A stretch of DNA of 64,000 nt from Roseiarcus sp963813195. Lineage in GTDB: Bacteria > Pseudomonadota > Alphaproteobacteria > Rhizobiales > Beijerinckiaceae. The stretch's first letter is position 1; each line of letters starts with the position of its first letter. Both the position numbers and the translations under genes were made by a program. The notes under the pieces are model-generated. The model was not told the origin of the DNA. It worked only from the letters and a program-made list of their open reading frames with translations, and made no database searches. Below, one piece after another: positions 34,953 to 42,836 of this stretch. The stretch lies in assembly GCA_963813195.1 (NCBI GenBank), contig CAWEYC010000015.1:1-64000 (forward strand), in the 5' to 3' direction.

Positions 34953-36176
34953 ATGAGCGCCACGTTGGGAGCCGAGACGAACAAGACGATCGGAGCGCCG
35001 GGATCAGCGCAAGCCGCGCGGCCAGCTCTGGCACCAGCCAGGCTGCAACGGGACGCCGGGATCGACGCCTTGCGGGCGGCGCTGACGCTGCTCGTGCTGT
35101 TCCACCATACCGCGATCACTTATGGGGCGTTCGGCGGCTGGTACTATCATGAGGTCCAAGCCGACTTGGCGCTCGGGCCGGCGCCGGGCACACGTCTCCT
35201 GATTGTCTTCGTCACGATCAACCAGGCCTTTTTCATGGGGCTGTTCTTTCTCATCGCCGGCTATTTCACGCCGGACGCCGCCGAGAAAAGGGGCGCGCGA
35301 GGCTATTTGAGGGAACGAGCGCTGCGGCTCGGCGTTCCGTTCCTCGTCTACGGTTTCGTCATTGGCCCCGCCACCATCGCCTTGGCGCGAAGCGCGCAGG
35401 GACGGCCCTTCCTCGCGACCCTGTTCAACCTGTGGGGGCGCGGCGTTTTCGAAAACGGGCCGCTGTGGTTCGCCGAGGCGCTGCTGATTTTCTCCCTCGC
35501 CTATCTCGCATGGCGGGCGATCGCGGCGCGCCTGCGCTCAGCGCCGCGGCGCGCGAAGGCGCGCGCCTTTCCGTCCAATGGCGCGCTCGCCGCCGCCGCG
35601 CTCGCCACCGGCGCCGCGGCTTTCGCCTTGCGGCTCGTCTGGCCGGTCGGAACGCAAGTCCTCGGCCTGCAATTGGGCTATTTCGCCAGCTATGTCGTGT
35701 TGTTCGCCGCCGGCTGCGCCGCAGCCTCATTTCGCGGTTTGAACGCCGCAACTGACCAGCAGCGACGCCTCTGGGGGATCGTGGCGTGGCTCGCATTGCC
35801 GGTCTTTTTTATCGTCGTCGTGCTATCGCGGCATGTCCCGGCCTTACGAGGGGATCCGGCCGGGGGCTGGAACATCCCGGCCGCCGTTCACGCCTTCTGG
35901 GAGCCGCTCGTCGCCTGGGGCGTGATCCTCGCCCTGCTCCACGCGTTCGAGCGCCGATTTGCGAGCCTCGGGCCCGTCTGGTCGACGCTCGCGCGCCGAG
36001 CCTACGCGATCTACATCATCCATCCGCCGGTCCTGGTCGCCATCGCGCTGGCGTGGCGCGACGTGAGCGCGCCCCCTCTGGTCAAATTCGCGATAACGGG
36101 CTCGGCGACTTGCCTTGCGTGCTATGCCCTCGCCGGCTTACTGCTGCGGGCGCCGTGGATCCGAAGGGTCGTTTGA
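34953..36176 (+). CDS. Membrane acyltransferase (acyltransferase 3 / OpgC-like)
   Basis: A 407-aa polytopic protein with about ten helices. The N-terminus has IDALRAALTLLVLFHHTAIT with the His pair proposed to be catalytic in acyltransferase-3 proteins, then NQAFFMGLFFLIAGYFTPDA and YLRERALRLGVPFLVYGFVI. The C-terminal AYAIYIIHPPVLVAIALAWR is typical. Members O-acylate surface glycans, peptidoglycan or glucans; no glycan genes are adjacent. ATG 34953 is preferred; the frame extends upstream to 34791 across the end of marC but that part is not protein-like. Confidence 0.87.
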   Translation: MSATLGAETNKTIGAPGSAQAARPALAPARLQRDAGIDALRAALTLLVLFHHTAITYGAFGGWYYHEVQADLALGPAPGTRLLIVFVTINQAFFMGLFFLIAGYFTPDAAEKRGARGYLRERALRLGVPFLVYGFVIGPATIALARSAQGRPFLATLFNLWGRGVFENGPLWFAEALLIFSLAYLAWRAIAARLRSAPRRAKARAFPSNGALAAAALATGAAAFALRLVWPVGTQVLGLQLGYFASYVVLFAAGCAAASFRGLNAATDQQRRLWGIVAWLALPVFFIVVVLSRHVPALRGDPAGGWNIPAAVHAFWEPLVAWGVILALLHAFERRFASLGPVWSTLARRAYAIYIIHPPVLVAIALAWRDVSAPPLVKFAITGSATCLACYALAGLLLRAPWIRRVV

Positions 36177-36183
36177 CGCCGTC

Positions 36184-36618
36184 TTACTTCGCCTGCGTCG
36201 CTGCGGCGCCGGCATTGCGGCGCGTCCACTCGTCGCGCTCGTAATCCTCGAACGCGGCGATCATGGCGCGAAAGCTGCGTTCGGCGACGCTTTCCGCGAG
36301 ACCGTCTTCCCTGGCGATCGTCTTGACCTTGGCGATGATCGCCTCGACGCGGGCCGGCGCGCTGACGGCGGCGGGATTGGCTTTGAAGCGACCCGCCTCG
36401 GCGACGTACTTCTCCCGTTCGGCCATGAGCGCGATGATCTGCCGATCGATCCGGTCGATGTTGTCGCGCACTTCGGCGAGGCTCGCGCAGCACTTGCCGC
36501 CGTCGACCGAGGGGGAGCCCCAATAGGCGCCGTGCTCCGCCGCCCCGTCGCTTTGGGCGCGCGCCTGGCCGAGCCCGGCGATCAGCAAAGCGGCGAAAAG
36601 GAAGGGGCGAAGATTCAT
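36184..36618 (-). CDS. Exported AroQ-type chorismate mutase
   Basis: A 144-aa protein. Residues 1-21 form a signal peptide (MNLRPFLFAALLIAGLGQAR then AQ). The mature part is the helical AroQ fold: VRDNIDRIDRQIIALMAERE, KYVAEAGRFKAN, PARVEAIIAKVKTIAREDGL and RSFRAMIAAFEDYERDEW. Chorismate mutases convert chorismate to prephenate; periplasmic versions occur in some proteobacteria and mycobacteria with unclear roles. An isochorismate-pyruvate lyase activity cannot be excluded. A CC pair at GGKCC is odd. ATG 36633 is an in-frame alternative. Convergent with the acyltransferase, 7 nt apart. Confidence 0.85.
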   Translation of the reverse strand: MNLRPFLFAALLIAGLGQARAQSDGAAEHGAYWGSPSVDGGKCCASLAEVRDNIDRIDRQIIALMAEREKYVAEAGRFKANPAAVSAPARVEAIIAKVKTIAREDGLAESVAERSFRAMIAAFEDYERDEWTRRNAGAAATQAK

Positions 36619-36788
36619 CGGCGCGTCTCGCATGGAATGACCTTCGGGATGAAGGATTGATTGCGCATTCGGCGCAACGCGCGGCCAAAGTCAACGACCT
36701 TACTTGTGAAAACCGCCTGCGGGCCTCCTATCGTCGCCAACCGCGACGCGCTATGGTCGCCAGGCGTCTCATCCCTGGGGGGATTCCC

Positions 36789-37160
36789 ATGACTGTCGCC
36801 TTTTGGTGCGTTTTCGTCGCGGGCCTCTTGCCTTATGTTCCCTTCGGCTTTGCTTCGAGCAAGCTCAATCCACATGTGCCGAGGCTCGGCGCCGCCGCCC
36901 TGGAAGGGCTCTCCGCGCGCGCTTATGGCGCGCATCTCAACAGCTTCGAGGCTTTTCCGTTCTTCGCCGCGGCGGTGATCGTTTCGCGTATCGTCGAAGG
37001 ACCCAGCCCGACCGTCGCCTGGCTGGCGGTCGCCTTCATCCTGGTGCGGCTTGCGCATATGGCGTTCTATCTGATGGACCGGCAGCCCTTGCGGACCGCA
37101 AGTTTCTTTATCGGGTTGGCGGTGACCGCCGTCATCTTCATCCATCCCGCCTTCCACTGA
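36789..37160 (+). CDS. MAPEG-family membrane protein
   Basis: A 123-aa protein with four predicted helices of the MAPEG family (membrane-associated eicosanoid and glutathione metabolism). Recognisable parts are LPYVPFGFASSKLN, SARAYGAHLNSFEAFPFFAA and VRLAHMAFYLMDRQPLRTAS, the last two being the family's hallmark helices. ATG 36789 is chosen; an open frame extends upstream to 36657 without a site. Bacterial members often act in glutathione-dependent chemistry at the membrane, but the role here is unknown. Confidence 0.87.
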   Translation: MTVAFWCVFVAGLLPYVPFGFASSKLNPHVPRLGAAALEGLSARAYGAHLNSFEAFPFFAAAVIVSRIVEGPSPTVAWLAVAFILVRLAHMAFYLMDRQPLRTASFFIGLAVTAVIFIHPAFH

Positions 37161-37556
37161 CGTCGTCTACGCTCGCGGCGACTCCTTCAGGCGCCGCCGC
37201 GGGGCGGAATGATAACGCCGGCAGCCAGCCGTCGCCCGTCGGGCGCGCGGCGATGAGCCCGGCCGTCGGCGCGCTCGCGAGTTGAACGTCCGCGACCGCA
37301 GCGCAGCAAAGAATTCACCTCAATTGCCATTATCTCGCCCACGGCAATGAAACTGTCGCACGAATCACCGACTCTGCCAGCATCCGAAAGGCTGGAGACG
37401 AAGCCTCGATGGGCGATTGCGTAGGCGCCAGTTTCTGGGGACCGCTGTCTCCGCCCGTCGCATCGTCTCCGATCGGAGCATCCCCTTCCCCTCATTTCGA
37501 CCGTTTCGCGCGTGTGGGCGCCGCGCGCGCGTCGTTCCGCGCCCGCCAAATCCAGG
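37161..37556. other. Gene-poor stretch before the IS630 element
   Basis: About 400 nt with no convincing gene. Short open frames on both strands are Arg-rich and lack ribosome sites. It is the left flank of the IS630 insertion and so the former upstream region of the phoH-like gene. No promoter or terminator stands out. Confidence 0.4.
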
Positions 37557-37558
37557 TA

Positions 37559-38728
37559 ATACCAGTCCTCGCTGATGCCGACTCACGAGGGGGTTTCCCG
37601 AATCGGCTAAAGTTTGATTCGGCATGGCGAACACGAGGAGGTTCGCCATGGCGGCAGCGATTGGGCTTCGAGACGACTTTGACGCGTGCGCTCTGCGGGC
37701 GATAGCGAAGCGTTCGAAGGATGGGCCGCAAGCGCGCCGGCTTTTGGCTCTGGCGGCGATTTACGATGGCGCGACGCGAAGCGAGGCGGCTAAGATCGGC
37801 GGGGTCGGGCTCCAGGTGGTGCGCGACTGGGTTTTGCGCTTCAACGCACTTGGTCATGACGGGCTCATCGACCGCAAGGCGCCCGGACAGCCTTCTCGGC
37901 TCGGTGACGAGCACCGCGCCGCGCTCGCGCGCATGATCGAGGAGGGTCCGACGCCGGCGATCCACGGCGTCGTGCGTTGGCGGATCGTCGACCTTTGCCA
38001 GTGGTTGTTCGAGGAATTTCGCGTCATCGTCTCTGAGCAGACCCTGAGCCGCGAGTTGCGCAAGATGGACTATCGCAAACTCTCGGCCCGTCCGCGCCAT
38101 CACGCGCAAGCCGAGGGAGCCATCGACGAATATAAAAAAACTTCCCCGCGCGCCTGGACGAGATCGCGCGCGAGAAAGGCGTCGACCCGGCCGCGATAGA
38201 GGTCTGGTTCGCCGACGAGGCGCGCATCGGGCAGAAAAACAAGATCACGCGCCGCTGGGCCAAACGCGGGACTCGGCCTTCAGCTCCGCACGATCAACGC
38301 ACTGCCTCCACCTACATTTTCGGCGCGATCTGCCCCAAGGACGGCAAGGGCGCGGCGCTCATTCTACCCGTCTGCAACACCGAGGCGATGGACCTGCATC
38401 TTCAGGAAATCGCGGGCAGCGTCGCGCCGGGCAAACATGCCGTCGTTCTCCTCGATCAGGCGGGATGGCATATGTCCAGCAAACTCGCAGTGCCCGCGAA
38501 CATCACGCTCGTTCCCTTGCCGCCAAAATGTCCCGAACTGAATCCAACCGAAAATGTCTGGCAGTTTCTGCGCGACAACTGGCTATCGAACCGCATTTTC
38601 AAATCCCACGACGACATCGTCGACCACTGCTGCGACGCCTGGAACAAACTCGTCGACCAGCCGTGGCGTATCATGTCCATCGGACTGCGCGATTGGGCCT
38701 ATGGGTTCTAGTCAGTGGGGGTTGGTAT
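37559..38728 (+). mobile_element. IS630-family insertion sequence
   Basis: An element of about 1.17 kb with imperfect inverted ends: ATACCAGTCCTCGCTGAT at the left and, read inward from the right, ATACCAACCCCCACTGAC (13 of 18 matching). TA dinucleotides sit at both borders (37557-37558 and about 38728-38729), as expected for TA-targeting IS630 elements; the exact ends are uncertain by 1-2 nt. The right end stops only 15 nt before the start of the phoH-like gene, leaving that gene's ribosome site intact. Confidence 0.85.
37648..38711 (+). CDS. IS630-family transposase requiring a -1 frameshift
   Basis: The N-terminal half is an HTH region (RSEAAKIGGVGLQVVRDWVL, DGLIDRKAPGQPSRL) and the C-terminal half the DDE domain (VWFADEARIGQKNK, AVVLLDQAGWHMS, PLPPKCPELNPTENVWQFLR). 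The first half runs in one frame to about 38199, and the second continues in the -1 frame from an A7 run at 38134-38140. Slipping back one base at the run turns YKKTSP into YKKNFP and joins the halves seamlessly. Programmed frameshifting at A-runs is known for many IS630 members. ATG 37648 is used for its AGGAGG site; ATG 37624 is in frame. Confidence 0.85.
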
Positions 38729-38743
38729 AAGAGGATTCCGTCA

Positions 38744-39479
38744 TTGACCAAGCGCATCGAGAAGCAGCGGCGCCGCAACGGCCGGTCCACCGACAGCGCC
38801 GAGATCATCCCCTTGCACAAGGCCAAATTTCGAGCCGAGCGAATGCCGCCGCCGATCCGGCCGCTCAACGCCAATCAAGCCGACTATCTCGACGCGCTGC
38901 GTTCAAGTCCGCAAGTCATCGTGCTCGGGCCCGCCGGAACCGGCAAGACCTGGATCGCGGCGACCCACGCGGCCGATCTTTATCGGGCGCGCCGGGTCCA
39001 CAAGATCATCCTGACCCGCCCGAACGTCCCGTGCGGGCGCTCACTCGGCTTTTTCCCCGGTTCGCTCGAAGAGAAGTTCGCGCCCCTGGGCGTCGCCGGT
39101 CATCGAGGCGATCAAGGAACGCATCGGCGCGGCTGCGTATGAGATCGCACTGAAGAAGGGCGATATCGAGATGGCGCCGTTCGAGGTGATGCGCGGACGA
39201 TCGTGGAAGGACGCCTTCGTCCTGCTCGACGAAGCGCAGAACACCACGCCGGCCGAAATCAAGATGTTCCTCACCCGCATCGGGCAGGATTGCTCGGTCG
39301 TGATCAACGGCGACATCAGCCAGTGCGATCTCGATCAAACCTCCGGCCTGCGGGTCGTGCTCGATCTCGTCGCCAAGCGCCACTTGCCGGTGCCGGTGAT
39401 CGAATTCACGCTCGCCGACATCGTCCGCTCGGGAATTTGCGCCATGTGGGCGCGCGCCTTCGAGGAGGCTCGCATTTAG
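38744..39479 (+). pseudogene. PhoH-family ATPase, frameshifted
   Basis: The sequence encodes a PhoH-like P-loop ATPase of about 245 aa. The first part has KRIEKQRRRNGRSTDSAEII, VIVLGPAGTGKTWIAATHAA (Walker A) and IILTRPNVPCG. The second part resumes one frame over with SPVIEAIKERIGAAAYE, WKDAFVLLDEAQNTTPAEIK (Walker B) and QCDLDQTSGLRVVL. The break is one extra C in a C4 run at 39083-39086: removing it restores FAPWASPVIEAI. TTG 38744 follows AAGAGGA. The insertion could be a real inactivation or a sequencing error. Confidence 0.85.
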
Positions 39480-39507
39480 GGGCCGTTAGAGCGCTATGTG
39501 AATCGTA

Positions 39508-39720
39508 CAGGAAAGTTTGGCCGAAAAATGCGCGTGGGGGCCGAACGTTAGGCTGAAACATGAGTACGATCAAGCGGTTACCGATTTTCCAGATCGGCGA
39601 CTTTCGCGAGAGAGGCGATGCATTGCATTCGGGAAGTTCGGCCGCAGTAGCGAGACCTGAAACGAGCGGGAAAGCTTGGCCGCAGAATTTGAACGCGCGC
39701 AAATAAATCAACCTCGCCGG
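39508..39720. repeat. Repeat block A (CAGGAAAGTTTGGCCGCA family)
   Basis: Three plus-oriented copies of a short repeat occur at 39508-39528, 39631-39649 and 39666-39692; the third, GGGAAAGCTTGGCCGCAG, continues into AATTTGA. The whole block of about 210 nt aligns loosely with block B near 40810-41020, so both belong to one diverged duplicated segment. The block fills the space between the phoH remnant and the first lipoprotein gene and encodes nothing convincing. Confidence 0.7.
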
Positions 39721-39740
39721 CAACAAATGCTCGGAAGAAT

Positions 39741-40514
39741 TCACTGCATGAACCTGAGGAAATCACCATCGGTCAGATCGTCGATCTGCGGCACGTCCGC
39801 GGCAGGTCGAGTTGGTCCAACATACTTCTTCAGAGGTGTCCCCAGTTCTCCGCCGACCAGCCAAGGCAATTTCTTCTCGATGCCGGTGGTCAACGGATCA
39901 TCCGTGATCTCGACGGTCGCGTGCACGAGTCTCACGCCCACTCCGAAGCTCGCAGCGAGATTGTGCGGATCGACGCGCTCGACTGTCGTGGGATCGTTCG
40001 GATCGCGGAAGCGGACGAGCAACCCGAGATTGGCGATCGGAACTTCGCCCTTGGGCTTCGCTCTATTGAGGGCGTCGATGAATAGCGCGATAGCCAGGTC
40101 GGCATCGCCATAAGACTGCTCCGCCGCTCGAACGCGTAAAGCAGAAAAAACTGCAAATTCGTAGCCACCAGGACTATCGCTACCCATGCGAGACAGGTCC
40201 TTAGTGAGGAGCGCAAACAGCAAGCCGCGGACACCAAGGTCGACCATAGTCGCCTCGCCGCGCATGCTTGGCAGGAGCATATGACCCGACAAGCCTCCCC
40301 ACCATCCATCCTGAAATTGCGTTACATGCTCCGTAACGCTAGATCCGGACACGGTTCCGTCTGGGGTCTCAACGTTCAGCGTCAAACGTTCGCGGAACCG
40401 CCGCGCCGGCGTATTGCACCCCGCCAACGGCGCGACGCCGACGGCCGTCGCCAAGCCAAGGAACCATCGCCGGCTCATGTAGCGCCGTCGTTGTCGCAAG
40501 CTCGCGGATTTCAT
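39741..40514 (-). CDS. Tat-type lipoprotein of unknown function, copy 1
   Basis: A 257-aa exported lipoprotein. The signal has SRRWFLGLATAVGVAPLAGC: a twin-arginine motif (SRRxFL), a hydrophobic core and the lipobox LAGC. The mature part begins with TLNVETPDGTVSGSSVTEHV and contains DGWWGGLSGHMLLPSMRGEA and VEITDDPLTTGIEKK. The last roughly 40 residues (GGELGTPLKKYVGPTRPAAD and onward) are unrelated to those of copy 2. Residues 1 to about 94 are identical to copy 2. ATG 40514 gives a long n-region; ATG 40478 is a more usual Tat start. No known domain is recognised. Confidence 0.8.
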   Translation of the reverse strand: MKSASLRQRRRYMSRRWFLGLATAVGVAPLAGCNTPARRFRERLTLNVETPDGTVSGSSVTEHVTQFQDGWWGGLSGHMLLPSMRGEATMVDLGVRGLLFALLTKDLSRMGSDSPGGYEFAVFSALRVRAAEQSYGDADLAIALFIDALNRAKPKGEVPIANLGLLVRFRDPNDPTTVERVDPHNLAASFGVGVRLVHATVEITDDPLTTGIEKKLPWLVGGELGTPLKKYVGPTRPAADVPQIDDLTDGDFLRFMQ

Positions 40515-40747
40515 GTCGATCCGGTCACCACTGCGCTCGCGAGCGCATCGAGCGCCTCCACCATGACCACTCCGATGCCGCCGCGCTGCGTTGCGCTGTT
40601 TTTGTCATGCAAAATCATATTCGTAATTTGTGAAATAAAAGTTGAGTGGCGCGGACAATGTCACTCTGCTCCGGAGAAAAGGCTCCGGCTAACATACCCC
40701 TCCGGACGGACTGCGGACAACCTTTGCCTTCATTTGCGGCCAAACTT
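40233..40747. repeat. 515-bp direct repeat, copy 1
   Basis: These 515 bp are identical, base for base as read by eye, to 41621-42135 (offset 1388). They cover the 5' third of the lipoprotein gene, its upstream region and the edge of the short-repeat block. Identity including non-coding DNA indicates a recent duplication or gene conversion. Confidence 0.93.
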
Positions 40748-40990
40748 CCCCGAAAATCGAGGCCAAAACTGCCCATTTTGCGGCCAAACCTTCCTAGACG
40801 TCACACCTGATGATCCGTACAGGAAAGTTCGGTCGCAAAATGTGTGTGCGCGGCCAAACTTGAGGCAGAAATCCGAGTATCGGCAATAAGATAACGACCT
40901 TCGACAATCGGCCGGAAGGGCTAAAGTTTGACCGCAGAGCGCCGAGAGCAATAGCTGAACAGTGCAGGAAAGTTTGGCCGCAGAATTTGA
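40733..40990. repeat. Repeat block B (CAGGAAAGTTTGGCCGCA family, both orientations)
   Basis: Copies on the minus strand are at 40733-40751, 40777-40795 and (partial) 40848-40861. Copies on the plus strand are at 40820-40840, 40917-40938 (diverged) and 40965-40990. The last is the best match to the consensus and continues to AGAATTTGA like the third copy of block A. The stretch 40515-41131 contains no gene; it holds these repeats and the AT-rich promoter region of lipoprotein copy 1 (about 40600-40660). Confidence 0.75.
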
Positions 40991-41131
40991 GTCTGCACAA
41001 ATGACTCTACCTCCGACGGCGGATGCCAAATGTCTGCCGCCGGATGAAACGGGCAGGCGGGCAGCCGCCGATCACGATCCAAAGGGAGCTACGGCTTCGA
41101 ACACCCGGCGCGAGATCGTCGCACTCATGGG

Positions 41132-41902
41132 TCACATCGCCGTCTTGAAGTATCCCGGGCCAAGCTCGCGCGCCAACGGCGCGTCGACGCGCAAAACACT
41201 GCTTGTGTCGCCATCCAGTGAGGCCCCGAGCGAAATAAGATGGTCCAGCCAACGCAATTTCTTCTCGATGCCGGTGGTCAAGGGATCATCCGTGATCTCG
41301 ACGGTCGCGCGCAGGAGTTTCACGCCCGCACCGAAGCTCGCAGCGAGGTTGTACGGATCGACGCGGTCAACTGTCGTTGGATCGTTTGGATCGCGGAAGC
41401 GGACGAGTAGCGCGAGATTAGCGATCGGTACCTCGCCTTTGGGCTTCGCCCTGTTGAGGGCGTCGATAAATAGCGCGATAGCCAGGTCACCGCTGCCGTA
41501 GGACTGCTGCGCCGCTCGCGCACGTAAATCAGAGAAAACCGTAAACTCGTAGCCACCAGGACTATCGCTACCCTTGCGAGACAGGTCCCTAGTGAGGAGC
41601 GCGAACATGAAGCCGCGGACGCCAAGGTCGACCATAGTCGCCTCGCCGCGCATGCTTGGCAGGAGCATATGACCCGACAAGCCTCCCCACCATCCATCCT
41701 GAAATTGCGTTACATGCTCCGTAACGCTAGATCCGGACACGGTTCCGTCTGGGGTCTCAACGTTCAGCGTCAAACGTTCGCGGAACCGCCGCGCCGGCGT
41801 ATTGCACCCCGCCAACGGCGCGACGCCGACGGCCGTCGCCAAGCCAAGGAACCATCGCCGGCTCATGTAGCGCCGTCGTTGTCGCAAGCTCGCGGATTTC
41901 AT
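41132..41902 (-). CDS. Tat-type lipoprotein of unknown function, copy 2
   Basis: A 256-aa paralogue of the preceding lipoprotein in the same orientation, with the same SRRWFLG Tat motif and LAGC lipobox. It is identical over the first 94 residues or so, about 90% alike through the middle (RGFMFALLTRDLSRKGSDSP against RGLLFALLTKDLSRMGSDSP), and unrelated after the shared TTGIEKKLxWL, ending in DHLISLGASLDGDTSSVLRV and further residues. The sharp switch lies near 41250 (39861 in copy 1). Its promoter region (about 41990-42050) is identical to that of copy 1. Function unknown. Confidence 0.8.
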   Translation of the reverse strand: MKSASLRQRRRYMSRRWFLGLATAVGVAPLAGCNTPARRFRERLTLNVETPDGTVSGSSVTEHVTQFQDGWWGGLSGHMLLPSMRGEATMVDLGVRGFMFALLTRDLSRKGSDSPGGYEFTVFSDLRARAAQQSYGSGDLAIALFIDALNRAKPKGEVPIANLALLVRFRDPNDPTTVDRVDPYNLAASFGAGVKLLRATVEITDDPLTTGIEKKLRWLDHLISLGASLDGDTSSVLRVDAPLARELGPGYFKTAM

Positions 41903-42135
41903 GTCGATCCGGTCACCACTGCGCTCGCGAGCGCATCGAGCGCCTCCACCATGACCACTCCGATGCCGCCGCGCTGCGTTGCGCTGTTTTTGTCATGCAA
42001 AATCATATTCGTAATTTGTGAAATAAAAGTTGAGTGGCGCGGACAATGTCACTCTGCTCCGGAGAAAAGGCTCCGGCTAACATACCCCTCCGGACGGACT
42101 GCGGACAACCTTTGCCTTCATTTGCGGCCAAACTT
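41621..42135. repeat. 515-bp direct repeat, copy 2
   Basis: This is the second copy of the identical segment at 40233-40747. Its right edge falls inside a CAGGAAAGTTTGGCCGCA-type repeat, so the duplication junction coincides with the short-repeat family. Confidence 0.93.
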
Positions 42136-42395
42136 TCCTGAACGTCACACGAGCAGCCAAGCTTGGCCGCTACATGCGCACCGGCGGACACACTTCGCGC
42201 AGATATTACGCGGAGTTAGCGCCGGTTTGGCGTCTGTCGAATGTTCGACGGCTTTAAGTCAACCGCGCGCTCGCAAGCGTCTTAGTATTAGGGCGCGGCT
42301 CGATGTGTATCTGAGGCGGGCAGGCCCGAACGTCAAGTTCGACCTCTGGACCAGGATATGGTACGAATTCGCGTGCAACGACATTGAGTTCATTG
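42121..42395. repeat. Terminal short repeat of the array and gene-poor flank
   Basis: A minus-oriented copy, TTTGCGGCCAAACTTTCCTG, lies at 42121-42140, followed by a diverged palindromic relative (GCAGCCAAGCTTGGCCGC, about 42154). The remaining 220 nt up to the nucleotidyltransferase gene hold no convincing gene. Confidence 0.65.
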
Positions 42396-42754
42396 ATGGT
42401 CGCGACTGTCGAGAAGAAGATCGGAATAACGTCCGAGGTCCGAGGTGCCCTTGGACTGTTCCGTTCGTCCCTAGAACGGCACTACGGTTCCTGGCTTAGA
42501 GGATTGTACGTCTTTGGGAGCCGAGCCCGGGACGATGCGCGAATCGAAAGCGACGTTGATGTCGCGATCGTTCTCGACGGCGAAGTGCGCGATAGATTGA
42601 AGGAGCGGTCGAACATTGCCGATCTTGCCTACGACGCCATCGAAGAGACCGGCGTCCATGATGGCCGGTATCCGAAGCTGAATGGCTCCGCCCGGAAATA
42701 CACGTGAACCCGCACCTGATCCGAGAGATGAAGCGGGACAACGTGCCGCTGTAG
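42396..42754 (+). pseudogene. MNT-family nucleotidyltransferase (MntA-like antitoxin), frameshifted
   Basis: The N-terminal part carries the minimal nucleotidyltransferase motif VFGSRARDDARIESDVDVAI, that is GSRARxD then D-x-D. About residue 90 the frame is lost: the family ending (SEAEWLRPEIHVNPHLIREM then KRDNVPL) continues in another frame to a TAG at 42752-42754. A few bases, probably encoding the QPLPV-type segment, appear missing around 42660-42672. Such proteins AMPylate and neutralise HEPN ribonuclease toxins; no HEPN gene is found on either side, so this is an orphan, inactivated antitoxin. Confidence 0.8.
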
Positions 42755-42836
42755 GCGGCCGTCAGTGGTGCGTCTCCTCGATAAGGCGGCAGGGGCTCGA
42801 CATCCCCAGTTATGAAACCTGAAACTTGCTCGCGCC

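Noticed and set aside
37187..37549. 120-codon minus-strand frame left of the IS630 element
   Set aside because: It is Arg-rich, has no ribosome site and no recognisable pattern.
39540..39556. GAACGTTAGGC resembling integron attC core sites
   Set aside because: Only one GTTRRRY-like core is present, with no paired sites, no integrase gene and no cassette structure.
40281..40889. 202-codon plus-strand frame, repeated with a longer version at 41669-42499
   Set aside because: Both are antisense to the lipoprotein signal sequence and promoter; their similarity only reflects the 515-bp DNA duplication.
39508..42140. Short repeats considered as a CRISPR array or plasmid iterons
   Set aside because: Copies are irregularly spaced, in both orientations and diverged, with no cas or rep gene nearby.
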